DNA of 64,000 bases from Coffea arabica (Eukaryota > Streptophyta > Magnoliopsida > Gentianales > Rubiaceae), in NCBI RefSeq assembly GCF_036785885.1, contig NC_092312.1, positions 22,710,001 to 22,774,000 of the forward strand, given 5' to 3'. Of the stretch, positions 12,561 through 25,302 are shown in pieces. The translations under genes and the position numbers were made by a program. Position 1 is the first letter of the stretch. Every line of letters begins with the position of its first letter. The notes below the pieces were generated by a model. That model was not told where the DNA came from. It ran no database searches and saw only the letters and a list, made by a program, of their open reading frames with translations.

Positions 12561-13881
12561 GTTAGAAAGGGAAACTAAGAGATGCATCCGAGGAAGAAGA
12601 GTACAATAGGGAAAAAAGGTCTTCCAGAAGTGCAAAAAAAATAGAAAAAGTTTTTTTAACGCAAATCTACAGAGCAAAAAAGATCACCTTATTAGGCTTG
12701 CAACCTGAGGAAGACGAAAATGGCAGAGGAGAAGAAAATGAGAGAGAATGACGAAAAAGAGAGAAAAGCACCCGGTTTCTGACTTTCTGGCCTCCAACCC
12801 ATTGCCCAAAAGAAACATTGCGTGATTTGGACAAAAAGGACAGACAATGCACAACAGAGAGTGGTTGGTTACCTCGTAAATGCACAACAGAGCCCACTTC
12901 GCAAGCATCCAATCACATGCACTGCTCGTGGAGAAGGACAACATACGAACTACTAATAACAAAGAAACTTCGAAAAACAACTCCTTTCATCATTATTCAG
13001 TACAATTACTTGAACCTCGAGAAACAATGGCAAAACCCAGAAGGAAATGTACGGTTCCTCGCTCACAAACGTGTGTTGTCCACCTTCCCCAAGAAGAAGT
13101 TGAATTTCCGATTAATCAAACCGGAGGTGACAAATCCCACATTACCAATATACCCCTGAAAAAAAAACACTAACTCCAATATACAATAAAAGAGCGTCCA
13201 ATGTAAATAGGAATAGACCAATATGCTAAAACCGTCATATCAAGTGATTTTGAGGTCGACGACCACAATACCAAACCAACTGCTCTACTGTATCGGCAAC
13301 AACTGCAAACCCAAAACCGTTTAAAATATAATAAATTTAAATATATAATTGGCCAAGCAGACGAAGCCCACATCCAGGAGACCACCAAGGCCAGTTCACC
13401 ATTCATGTCAGCAGAAGCCAATCACCTACCGCCACATGGGCGGACGACGATTCCTACGTGTCAGTCGTATGGTATATGAAGAAAATTTTAAAGGAACGAC
13501 CAACAATGGATTAGATTTTATATAAAAGTAAGGACAACAAAAGAAGTTCCAATTATATACTCAACATGGTAAAACAACTACTATAAGGGAAAACCAACAG
13601 AAAAAAAAGAAAAGAAACAAAAGAAAGTTTATGTTGTAAAATTAGGTGGCAGCCCCATGTTAGAGTACCTACTGGTCGTGCTGTTTCTAAAATTTATTAA
13701 TAATGTCAACAGACGTTTGAACTTTGAACTGTAATAAGTGTGGAAACTGAACTGAGATATTGCTCAATTTACACTCACTTTCGTAACTAAAGGAAAAGAT
13801 CAAGTGTGCAGTGTCCTTGAGCATGAAGCTGACAACAATCGCAATTTCTATGAAACTGACAGCAAACGCAAAACCTTTAGA

Positions 13882-15251
13882 TAGGGGTAGGCACGGGTCG
13901 AGTACTCGCCCCTAACAAGATATGGCTGACCCGACCCTAAAATATCGAATTAGTCATTTTGCGATCCTAACCCGCTCCTAATATTTTCGAGTATCCGAAA
14001 AAGAGAGGCGGGTCATAGGGTACCCGCCCCTAAAAAAATTATTTTTCAATAAAAAAATATTTTTCACTTAATATCAACATGTTTTCCAACAAAAAAAGTA
14101 TGCTTTCCAATTAACATTCATAGATATATTATAATCAAAATCCATGCATCACCATTCTCACACATTTCATCCAATAATCAAACCGATTTCATAAATTTAG
14201 TACATATTAGAATTATAATATCTAATAGATAAAATGAAATTTTATAATAATTTTGAGTACATCACCGTTCTCACGTATTTCATCCTTCTATAACATAACA
14301 AACACAAAGATAATAAGTATATGGCAACTTTTTCAAATTTTCCAAGTATAACAAATACAAGGATAAAACGAAATTTTATGATAATTTTGAGTACATCACC
14401 ATTCTGACGCATTTTATCTTTTTACAACATAACAAACACAAGAATAATAAGTATATGGCAGCTTTTCCAACTTCCTTAAGGATATTATGGTACAAGATTG
14501 TATCCAAAATGAGTCGATTGCGGAAAAGAATTGAACAGAGTTAGTAATTTTTGAAAAAAGTATAACCAAAGTAATCTTGAAAAATTTTCCCCAACTTTCT
14601 TACACCTTTGGAATAGACCTTGTTGCATTAAAGGTGATGAAAAAGAAAAATAAGTTTCTTACACTAAAATAAAGGAAACAAATTTAAGAGACACAATTGC
14701 AATAAAATAAATAAATAAATGAAAGACACAAATGTTTTAATTATCTAGCTAACAGAAAATTGGAGCTCCAAACATAAATTTTTGATTGAATTGATCAAAA
14801 TTTTGCAGAAAAGATCGATGGAAGTAGAATAAAAATGAAAAAGGATGAAAGGGATGAACAATTTTTATGATAGAGTTTCACAAATTTTTCTTCGTTTTAT
14901 TCATTTGGTTCAGATTTTATCAAGAATATTCACTTTTTTTAGATAAGATGAGGAGAGGCGAATCATATGACATTAAAATATGAGGTTGTGAACCACTTTA
15001 CTTACACTTAGGATTAAAAATTATAAAATTATAATATGAACCCTTATTTTTTTAATATTTATATAATATACCCAACGGGTCGGGTACTCGCGAATTTTTA
15101 TTTTGCTGATCCGTATCCGTATCCGTTTTTGCGATTACCCGACCAGCATCTGTCCGGCCAAGAAAAATCGGATCGGATATTCTATTTTTCAGATCGGATC
15201 GAATCGGGTTGGTCGGGTTTCGGATCGGATCGGGTTTTTTGCCCACCCCTA
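13882..15251. mobile_element. hAT-type non-autonomous element, 1,370 bp (unit 1)
   Basis: The left end TAGGGGTAGGCACGGGT and the inverted right end TAGGGGTGGGCAAAAAA form imperfect terminal inverted repeats of the common plant hAT type. Flanking octamers CCTTTAGA (13,874-13,881) and CCTTCAGA (15,252-15,259) are an 8-bp target duplication with one mismatch. Subterminal regions are rich in GGGTCGGGTA and GGATCGGATC motifs. Inside there is a roughly 105-bp direct repeat (about 14,229 and 14,362). No transposase is visible. The reading frames crossing the right end are by-products of the GGATCGGATC repeats. Confidence 0.9.
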
Positions 15252-15460
15252 CCTTCAGAAGCAATTGACTTTTTTGCTCAAAATATTATTATTTTCTTCG
15301 ATAAATTTAGTGTAATAAATTTTTCACTAATTTGCAATTGTGCCAATGATACAGAAAGTTTTGAACTTTCTACATGGTCTTAAGTAATAATAACCGAAAA
15401 ATTGCAGTAACTTGCAATTGTAATAGAAAGACGCACCGATTTCCTCCTTTACATTATTAA

Positions 15461-16763
15461 CTAGTGTAAATACCCGTGCTACGCACGTACTGATATTATT
15501 AAAAAAATAAAAATAAAAGGGTGAATTAAAAAAGATTAAAAAATTGTACCAACATAATTAAAATATAGTATCTGTCTAACAATAGTTTGAAATATGATAG
15601 AATGTGTATATTATTCAAAATTTATCTTTTTTCGGAAGATAGATTCTGAAAAAATAATAAAAATTTATATTAAAAAATGATTGATATATGAATAAAAATG
15701 AATGTAATTAAATGTTGTTAAAATGAAATACTTACAAATATTATGCACTCGATTTGATAATCTTGTATGAAGGTGTGAACACTCTTCATACCAATCAACT
15801 TTTAGTATGAAAACCAAAATTGGTGATTTAATTAATTCTGTTAAATTTTGTGGAATACGTATTACAAATGAAAATGCACGATCTTTGCATGAATTAATTC
15901 GTTGGTCGAACAACCTATCACCATTGTCCTGAGAATTAAGTATGCGTGAAATTCAAAATTAGTGTATTTTTTTTACATAGTTTACAAATAGCATTATAAA
16001 AAATAAACATATATCAAGAAATTCTACCTTTTTTTTGTAATTCTCTGAGATAAGAAGCATCGCAACTAAATACGAATCGTGCATGTCTGTCCTGTAGATT
16101 AAGATGCATGCTACCACTGGAATCTCTGATTTGTATGTTAACATTGTACCTGTTTAACAAATAAAATGTTATATACAATACAGAAAAATTTGTTGAAATT
16201 AATTACCTAACAACAGTATCGACCACGTCATTACAATGCATACACACTGTTTTTGAAAAATGACCTTCACATAGCTGTCCATAATTTTTGCATAACTCAT
16301 AGAACATGTTTTCTATGTTAATACTCTGAATGTAAGTAAATATTCGAAAATATTTGACCTAGTTAGTAAGAATGAAAGAAGGTATAGGTTATGATTATAA
16401 ATTTAAAAAATTTGTGCAGTAATTAAATAAATAGAGTAAGTTTACCGTATGCATGATTGTATATTCAGATATTCATATTTTATTTGAATTTGCTATCAAC
16501 AATACTTGTGATGTTGTCAAATTGTTGACCTCAACCACGTAATTACTTTCGAGCACATGTATCTTTTTCAAACTTACAATTTTTTGAAACACATGTTGAT
16601 AAGAGTATGAAACAACATTAAAAGTTTAATATGGTGTTACTGATGGAATTCACCAACTGCGCAGGTATCGAGCTAAATCTAAATTGTGATTGATATACGA
16701 TTTGCTAGCTCCAATTGTACAAAGTGATGGTCCTGCATAGTATGGCCATATTCGCTAAAAAGT
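15461..16763 (-). mobile_element. Helitron, 3' terminus and body (unit 1)
   Basis: On the minus strand the sequence ends with a short hairpin (CGTGC-gta-GCACG, plus-strand 15,475-15,487), then 10 nt, then CTAG, followed by T outside. This is the layout of a plant Helitron 3' end (hairpin about 10 nt before CTRR, A^T target). Minus-strand RPA-like exons lie inside, and such genes are often carried by Helitrons. The 5' TC end is not certain. I place the right limit at the edge of the block shared with 8,653-8,903. No Rep/helicase is seen, so it is non-autonomous. Confidence 0.65.
15736..16325 (-). pseudogene. RPA1-like (replication protein A large subunit) remnant (unit 1)
   Basis: Three minus-strand exons with consensus splice sites are visible. 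Exon 16325-16207 encodes ENMFYELCKNYGQLCEG then TVCMHCNDVVDTVVR, a cysteine pair pattern like the RPA1 C-terminal zinc ribbon. Exon 16149-16028 joins in frame through a split Arg codon into YNVNIQIRDSSG, the start of the C-terminal OB-fold. Exon 15928-15736 encodes AFSFVIRIPQNLTELIK and so on, like the RPA1 C-terminal strand region. An 8-A run at the second donor puts the third exon out of frame, and the N-terminal DNA-binding domains are absent. RPA1 binds single-stranded DNA; Helitrons often carry such genes. Confidence 0.55.
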
Positions 16764-16773
16764 GAAGGTATAA

Positions 16774-18591
16774 TTGCTTCTGCTCTCCACCGTCACTTCC
16801 CCACTCTACCCCATCACTCATTGCTTCTCCAGCCATCCCGCTACCCTTCGCCACTCCTGCCATGCATCCACCCATCGCCTCGCCAATCGTAAGACTGCTC
16901 CGATTGTTTTCTCTTTAACCCAGCCTAATTTTCTCGAACCCGGTTCTTCAGTCGGAAAGGTAACATTTTGATAGTCTAGATTGCAGATGGTTTACTTGCT
17001 TCAGAGATGTTTTTAGAGTTTATATGTTGTGAATTGAAATATGTGCAGGTTTTGATTGTTCTGCTTTTTTCTCGTTGAATTTGTTGGTCATCCGATGGTC
17101 AAATGTATATACAAGTAACATTTTGTTTTTCCTTTCTAAGATGTTCTCTTTTTCCTGGTTTGATTTTGTGTCCGTCTAGTAGTTAAATTTTTGCTCTGCT
17201 CGATTTCTCTAGATCTTTGTTTAATGCCTGTTTCTTTGGCAGCTTAATTACCAGCTTTCCCTGTTTTCAACAAAACTGAATGCTTGCTATTTTGTTCTCA
17301 AACTTGCTCTTTTACTTCATTAAGGCATTGTGCCATTGCCCCAGCCTTTGTTTTTGATACTGGTTTGTGTGTTTTCTCTTCTTTTTATCTTCCAATGTTG
17401 TATCCTTAGATTTCTTTCCTTTATCTTTTCCCTCTATGTGCTGTAACTTTACTTGTGCATTTAGATTCTGCTCGTATTCTCCCATGTCTTCCCTTCTTTC
17501 CTCAAGCTTATTAGCTTGGTTATAACGTGGCCTCTTGATCAAGGTTACTTTGCCTGAAGTGCTTAATTATGTAAACTTTGCTGTATTAATTTGGAGAGTA
17601 TCCAATCATGTAAACTTTGCCGTTCCGATTATCCCTGCTCTTTCTTTTTCTTTATTATGTTGAATTTATCTTATCAATTTTCGAGCCACTGTTTGTGTTC
17701 TGACACATTCCTATCCCTTTCTGTTCTTGCTTTTCCTTTTGACTTTGCTTCTTTTGGTTTCCAGCTCATTATTTTGTTTAGTGTGAAATCTGTTTTTTTT
17801 TTTTAAATTGTGTTAGGTAGATTATTAAAGTTCATATGCTCTATGATTGAAGTTACTTGTGTTGATTATCTGCGGATTCATTTTTTTTTCTTATTTATCC
17901 TTAATTAAGTTAAGTGGCTGATTCAAATGTTTGTTGACATGGATTCTTTGTTGTTATGACCGGTCTATTCTGGTTTATTGAAATCGGAAGCCCTTGTCCT
18001 TGATCTTTTGTGCGCCTCTCAGTGTTAGGAAAATTGACTTGCTCTATATATACATTCTTGAAAATTTTTATGTAAGCAAATATTAGATGGAAACAACACT
18101 AATTCATAATGAATTCTTCTCTCATCCAAACAAAGGATTTGGAATTGAAATGAATTCTGTATCAATTCTATGCATTTTCCAAACAAAAGAATTCCAACGT
18201 TTTAGAATTCCAATTCATAAAATTCTAATTCTATACAATTTCAATTCCGATTTCGTATTAACCAAACACACCCTATGTATATTTGTTTCCCCCAAAACCT
18301 CGAGGACAAAAGATATTGTTGATCGAATCTTAGAGTTTAGGGTTTAGGAGATGATATCCCAATTTCCTTCCTTTCAGCCCCAGCATCGCGTCTCTGAAAG
18401 ATAATATGGCAGATTTTTGCTTCTCCATTCCGTACCTGAAATATAATTTGCAAGAAGAGATGCAAAAGGTGACTCATCTCTACCCATTTTGTATCTGCCT
18501 TATTTATGTTCTGATGATTGCATTTTTTACTATACATCTTTATTTTTCTGAACAGCTGCAAATAGATTTGCAAGACGATCCTTATTTTGAT
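16774..18591 (+). pseudogene. Possible 5' gene fragment, plus strand (unit 1)
   Basis: A C-rich leader-like segment (16,774-16,959) ends at AAAG|GTAACA. It is followed by T-rich intron-like DNA. An ATG at 18,406 opens MADFCFSIPYLKYNLQEEMQ up to AAG|GTGACT (18,468). A second exon 18,556-18,591 (LQIDLQDDPYFD, AACAG acceptor, GAT|GTAAGT donor) joins in frame. No later exon in this unit continues the frame convincingly before the unit ends. In copy 4 the same segment lies upstream of cysteine protease exons, so it may be the 5' part of that gene, cut off here by the array junction. The link is inferred. Confidence 0.35.
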
Positions 18592-20314
18592 GTAAGTTTA
18601 AATTTTTTCTTCCAAAAATTAGCAAGATATTAGCAGGCTGTATTTTAATAGGCTGAATGTGCGAATTCTAGCCATTTATGAGTGATGGAAATGAGGGCAT
18701 TCTTGTCCATGCAGGAATATAAAAATCCAAAATTCTTAAATTGAATTATTGTAGTAAAAGAGTATCATTTGATAGTGACTAAAGTCTTATTTTGTTTTTC
18801 TTTTTTTTTTCCTGTTTTCTTTCTGGGTTTATTATTGGTGTTTGTGTTAGGATGTGTAATGCATCAGTTGAAATTAGAAGTTCAGATCTGAATAGAAAGC
18901 TGTGGCATCTCTTCGGATTTCAATCCCACCCTCATCTGAGTAATCTTCCTCCTTTCCTTCATCACAAACAACGCTGCAGCAACCCCCAATCATTCTATTC
19001 TTGTCACTATACTCCCAACAATTTTGCTTCCATTTTGTCATCCTCAGCATCATCTCCGCCACCCAAATTCACTTTCTTCCCCTTTTTCCTCTCTTTCTGA
19101 CAATCCTAGTAATAGTTACAGCTTGCATATTGTCATTAACAAAAATGAACCGATTGTCCCCTTTGTTGCCTTCTCTCCTACAACCAAAACTCCTTTGTGC
19201 CAATCTCAAGTCCCATTTGGGCAAAACTCCTTTGCCTCATCTCCTCACACGAGACCCCATTTGGGCCAATCTCAATTCTCTACAAAATTCTCAATAAAGA
19301 GCATCCAAATAATGAATGGAAAAGGATGCTTGTGAAAGAGCATCCAAATAATGAATAACCTGGAAAATAACAACCGAAACTTGATTGAATTTTTTTTTTA
19401 AAAAACAGAGTGTATGAAAGTAAACTTTTTAATAGTGAATGACATAAAATATACTATATCTTGGAGTGTTGCAGCAGTCTTGAAGAGGAAAAAGCCCAAC
19501 CTTCTGCACCTACAATCACCAAAAAAAAATGTAAAACTTAGATTAGTAAAAAGGGGAGAAAAAAGCGAAGAGAAAATTAAATATACAAAAATAAAATTCA
19601 GTAAGCAGCGACTTTTGGATTACCAATCGAAGATAACGATCATGATGTCTACAAAACACCACATGGAAACTATTAACTACCCAATTTCCAAATCGAAAGT
19701 ATCTAGGTTCTTAACATTCCCCATCGGAGAAATTTATCAAATAACAAAAAATCATTCCACAGTGTTAAAATAGTTAGGCGGATAAAAGATTTAGAAATTT
19801 ATCTGAATAATAAAAAATCATTGCACAGCATAAAAATAATTAGGCAAATAAAAGATTAAATAGTTTAAACCAAGCACTCCAATCTCCAACATCCTAACTC
19901 ATTAGATTCGGTTCCACCGCCAGATTAACATAAACTTTCGCATTATCAACAAAATTTAGAAATATCTAATTCAACTTGCTCCAATCAATAAAGTGAAAAT
20001 TCACACTTTAAAATTTCAATTGTCCTATTTCCCGTAACTAACTACTACATCAAACCATCCAACCGAAGCAAAACTTTCCAATTTGATGACATCAACAATT
20101 TGTAATAAAAAAGGAACCGTCTCTTTATACTAATTATTATGGAAATAGCTATGGAATCTGATTAAAACTTAAGTCATAAAGAGGGGAAACGATAAGTAGG
20201 AGACATAATAATAAAAGTAAAGATTGGGAAACCCTAAGTTTTGGAGTTTCGAAAAAATAAGTGGGACAAATCAAGGGCACAAAATAGCATTGATATAAAA
20301 GACAAAAAGTCGTA

Positions 20315-21085
20315 TGTGTGTTTGGATTAGGCAGATTTGAAATAAAAAATTTACTTCACAAATTCCAATTATTTTTTTATCTTCTCAATTATATTTTTAT
20401 CTCACATACATCATATCAAAAAAAGTACTATAGTAATTATCTCAAATAAATCATCCAAATAAACTTCTATCCAAACAAACACACAGTTTATGGGTAGGAA
20501 GGCGGAAACATCCATATCAATTTTGTGGTTCACTAGCATATCATTAATTAATATAATGCATCATCAAAATGAAAGAAAAAGTAATAACAAGGAATTTTTT
20601 TTTTTAACTTCCAGCCAAAACAATTGGAAAACATTAGACGCAAATACAAGAAACAAAATAAGGGTGTTTTCTAACGCCCAAAAAAATATCTTCAATAAAA
20701 ATAAAACTAAACAAAACAAGGAATAATTGGAAAAAAATTGGGGGTTTGTTTGGACAGTGGGTTATTTCCCCAAATATATTTGCTTACATCACTATTATAA
20801 TTTCCAATACAGTTTTTTGTCTTCCCAATTGCCTTTTTATCTCACATACATCACATCAAAAAAGGTGCTACAGTAAAAATATCTCAAATAATTTACAATC
20901 CAAACAAACCCAAGGTTTGTTTGGATAGTGTTATTATCCTAAATAATATTTCGCTTGCATCATAAAAACATTTCCCAACCCACTTTTTATATTTCTAATC
21001 ACCTTTTTATCTCACATATATCACATCACAAAATGTTACAGTAATTATTTCAAATAATATTTTAAATAATACCCTATCCATCATA
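20315..21085. mobile_element. Cluster of three related MITEs (unit 2)
   Basis: Same three elements as in unit 1, here complete. The middle one (20,742-20,911) has perfect 13-bp terminal repeats GGGTTTGTTTGGA / TCCAAACAAACCC. The third starts two bases later (about 20,914) with GGTTTGTTTGGATAG and ends in a worn CCCTATCCATCATAAC. Confidence 0.75.
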
Positions 21086-22410
21086 ACATGTCAGAAAGGG
21101 AAACTAAGAGATGCATCCGAGGAAGAAGAGTACAATAGGGAAAAGAGGTCTTCCAGAAGTGCAAAAAAAATAGAAAATGTTTTTTTAACGTAAATCTACA
21201 GAGCAAAAAAGATCACCTTATTAGGCTTGCAACCTGAGGAAGACGAAAATGGCAGAGGAGAAGAAAATGAGAGAGAATGACGAAAAAGAGAGAAAAGCAC
21301 CCGATTTCTGACTTTCTGGCCTCCAACCCATTGCCCAAAAGAAACATTGCGTGATTTGGACAAAAAGGACAGACAATGCACAAGAGAGAGTAGTTTGTTA
21401 CCTCGTAAATGCACAACAGAGCCCACTTCGCAAGCATCCAATCACATGCACTGCTCGTGGAGAAGGGCAACATACGAACTACTAATAACAAAGAAACTTC
21501 GAAAAACAACTCCTTTCATCATTATTCAGTACAATTACTTGAACCTCGAGAAACAATGGCAAAACCCAGAAGGAAATGTACGGTTCCTCGCTCACAAACG
21601 TGTGTTGTCCACCTTCCCCAAGAAGAAGTTGAATTTCCGATTAATCAAACCGGAGGTGACAAATCCCACATTACCAATATACCCCTGAAAAAAAAACACT
21701 AACTCCAATATACAATAAAAGAGCGTCCAATGTAAATAGGAATAGACCAATATGCTAAAACCGTCATATCAAGTGATTTTGAGGTCGACGACCACAATAC
21801 CAAACCAACTGCTCTACTGTATCGGCAACAACTGCAAACCCAAAACCGTTTAAAATATAATAAATTTAAATATATAATTGGCCAAGCAGACGAAGCCCAC
21901 ATCCAGGAGACCACCAAGGCCAGTTCACCATTCATGTCAGCAGAAGCCAATCACCTACCGCCACATGGGCGGACGACGATTCCTACGTGTCAGTCGTATG
22001 GTATATGAAGAAAATTTTAAAGGAACGACCAACAATGGATTAGATTTTATATAAAAGTAAGGACAACAAAAGAAGTTCCAATTATATACTCAACATGGTA
22101 AAACAACTACTATAAGGGAAAACCAACAGAAAAAAAAGAAAAGAAACAAAAGAAAGTTTATGTTGTAAAATTAGGTGGCAGCCCCATGTTAGAGTACCTA
22201 CTGGTCGTGCTGTTTCTAAAATTTATTAATAATGTCAACAGACGTTTGAACTTTGAACTGTAATAAGTGTGGAAACTGAACTGAGATATTGCTCAATTTA
22301 CACTCACTTTCGTAACTAAAGGAAAAGATCAAGTGTGCAGTGTCCTTGAGCATGAAGCTGACAACAATCGCAATTTCTATGAAACTGACAGCAAACGCAA
22401 AACCTTTAGA

Positions 22411-23780
22411 TAGGGGTAGGCACGGGTCGAGTACTCGCCCCTAACAAGATATGGCTGACCCGACCCTAAAATATCGAATTAGTCATTTTGCGATCCTAAC
22501 CCGCTCCTAATATTTTCGAGTATCCGAAAAAGAGAGGCGGGTCATAGGGTACCCGCCCCTAAAAAAATTATTTTTCAATAAAAAAATATTTTTCACTTAA
22601 TATCAACATGTTTTCCAACAAAAAAAGTATGCTTTCCAATTAACATTCATAGATATATTATAATCAAAATCCATGCATCACCATTCTCACACATTTCATC
22701 CAATAATCAAACCGATTTCATAAATTTAGTACATATTAGAATTATAATATCTAATAGATAAAATGAAATTTTATAATAATTTTGAGTACATCACCGTTCT
22801 CACGTATTTCATCCTTCTATAACATAACAAACACAAAGATAATAAGTATATGGCAACTTTTTCAAATTTTCCAAGTATAACAAATACAAGGATAAAACGA
22901 AATTTTATGATAATTTTGAGTACATCACCATTCTGACGCATTTTATCTTTTTACAACATAACAAACACAAGAATAATAAGTATATGGCAGCTTTTCCAAC
23001 TTCCTTAAGGATATTATGGTACAAGATTGTATCCAAAATGAGTCGATTGCGGAAAAGAATTGAACAGAGTTAGTAATTTTTGAAAAAAGTATAACCAAAG
23101 TAATCTTGAAAAATTTTCCCCAACTTTCTTACACCTTTGGAATAGACCTTGTTGCATTAAAGGTGATGAAAAAGAAAAATAAGTTTCTTACACTAAAATA
23201 AAGGAAACAAATTTAAGAGACACAATTGCAATAAAATAAATAAATAAATGAAAGACACAAATGTTTTAATTATCTAGCTAACAGAAAATTGGAGCTCCAA
23301 ACATAAATTTTTGATTGAATTGATCAAAATTTTGCAGAAAAGATCGATGGAAGTAGAATAAAAATGAAAAAGGATGAAAGGGATGAACAATTTTTATGAT
23401 AGAGTTTCACAAATTTTTCTTCGTTTTATTCATTTGGTTCAGATTTTATCAAGAATATTCACTTTTTTTAGATAAGATGAGGAGAGGCGAATCATATGAC
23501 ATTAAAATATGAGGTTGTGAACCACTTTACTTACACTTAGGATTAAAAATTATAAAATTATAATATGAACCCTTATTTTTTTAATATTTATATAATATAC
23601 CCAACGGGTCGGGTACTCGCGAATTTTTATTTTGCTGATCCGTATCCGTATCCGTTTTTGCGATTACCCGACCAGCATCTGTCCGGCCAAGAAAAATCGG
23701 ATCGGATATTCTATTTTTCAGATCGGATCGAATCGGGTTGGTCGGGTTTCGGATCGGATCGGGTTTTTTGCCCACCCCTA
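22411..23780. mobile_element. hAT-type element (unit 2)
   Basis: Copy of the element at 13,882-15,251 with the same terminal repeats and the same imperfect 8-bp target duplication. It was copied with the unit, not inserted independently. Confidence 0.9.
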
Positions 23781-23989
23781 CCTTCAGAAGCAATTGACTT
23801 TTTTGCTCAAAATATTATTATTTTCTTCGATAAATTTAGTGTAATAAATTTTTCACTAATTTGCAATTGTGCCAATGATACAGAAAGTTTTGAACTTTCT
23901 ACATGGTCTTAAGTAATAATAACCGAAAAATTGCAGTAACTTGCAATTGTAATAGAAAGACGCACCGATTTCCTCCTTTACATTATTAA

Positions 23990-25292
23990 CTAGTGTAAAT
24001 ACCCGTGCTACGCACGTACTGATATTATTAAAAAAATAAAAATAAAAGGGTGAATTAAAAAAGATTAAAAAATTGTACCAACATAATTAAAATATAGTAT
24101 CTGTCTAACAATAGTTTGAAATATGATAGAATGTGTATATTATTCAAAATTTATCTTTTTTCGGAAGATAGATTCTGAAAAAATAATAAAAATTTATATT
24201 AAAAAATGATTGATATATGAATAAAAATGAATGTAATTAAATGTTGTTAAAATGAAATACTTACAAATATTATGCACTCGATTTGATAATCTTGTATGAA
24301 GGTGTGAACACTCTTCATACCAATCAACTTTTAGTATGAAAACCAAAATTGGTGATTTAATTAATTCTGTTAAATTTTGTGGAATACGTATTACAAATGA
24401 AAATGCACGATCTTTGCATGAATTAATTCGTTGGTCGAACAACCTATCACCATTGTCCTGAGAATTAAGTATGCGTGAAATTCAAAATTAGTGTATTTTT
24501 TTTACATAGTTTACAAATAGCATTATAAAAAATAAACATATATCAAGAAATTCTACCTTTTTTTTGTAATTCTCTGAGATAAGAAGCATCGCAACTAAAT
24601 ACGAATCGTGCATGTCTGTCCTGTAGATTAAGATGCATGCTACCACTGGAATCTCTGATTTGTATGTTAACATTGTACCTGTTTAACAAATAAAATGTTA
24701 TATACAATACAGAAAAATTTGTTGAAATTAATTACCTAACAACAGTATCGACCACGTCATTACAATGCATACACACTGTTTTTGAAAAATGACCTTCACA
24801 TAGCTGTCCATAATTTTTGCATAACTCATAGAACATGTTTTCTATGTTAATACTCTGAATGTAAGTAAATATTCGAAAATATTTGACCTAGTTAGTAAGA
24901 ATGAAAGAAGGTATAGGTTATGATTATAAATTTAAAAAATTTGTGCAGTAATTAAATAAATAGAGTAAGTTTACCGTATGCATGATTGTATATTCAGATA
25001 TTCATATTTTATTTGAATTTGCTATCAACAATACTTGTGATGTTGTCAAATTGTTGACCTCAACCACGTAATTACTTTCGAGCACATGTATCTTTTTCAA
25101 ACTTACAATTTTTTGAAACACATGTTGATAAGAGTATGAAACAACATTAAAAGTTTAATATGGTGTTACTGATGGAATTCACCAACTGCGCAGGTATCGA
25201 GCTAAATCTAAATTGTGATTGATATACGATTTGCTAGCTCCAATTGTACAAAGTGATGGTCCTGCATAGTATGGCCATATTCGCTAAAAAGT
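23990..25292 (-). mobile_element. Helitron (unit 2)
   Basis: Copy of the element at 15,461-16,763, with the CTAG terminus at 23,990-23,993 and its hairpin. Right limit uncertain. Confidence 0.65.
24265..24854 (-). pseudogene. RPA1-like remnant (unit 2)
   Basis: Same three exon pieces as at 15,736-16,325, with the same A-run frame break. Confidence 0.55.
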
Positions 25293-25302
25293 GAAGGTAT
25301 AA

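Larger units (their letters stand above)
10795..19294 (+). repeat. Tandem unit 1 of 4 (left part divergent)
   Basis: First copy of the 8.5-kb unit. It starts at the shared TAATGAATGGAAAAGGA and ends at ACAAAATTCTCAA. From its left edge to about 12,938 it differs from copies 2-4 by scattered substitutions and indels. After that I see no difference from copies 2 and 3. It lacks about 19 bp at a MITE end (near 12,380) that the other copies keep. Confidence 0.95.

Noticed and set aside
12818..13173. Overlapping frames of 113 and 97 codons in each unit
   Set aside because: Several frames on both strands are open together, none has a recognisable domain, and the differences between copies do not favour silent positions. 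Left out as coding.
15036..15383. 115-codon open frame at the hAT right end, four copies
   Set aside because: Its sequence follows the GGATCGGATC subterminal repeats, and it is open in three frames on both strands for the same reason. Not a gene.
19414..19773. 119-codon open frame in units 2-4
   Set aside because: It is Lys/Ile-rich with no motif, is broken in copy 1 by a homopolymer indel, and has no promoter or splice context. A chance frame in AT-rich DNA.
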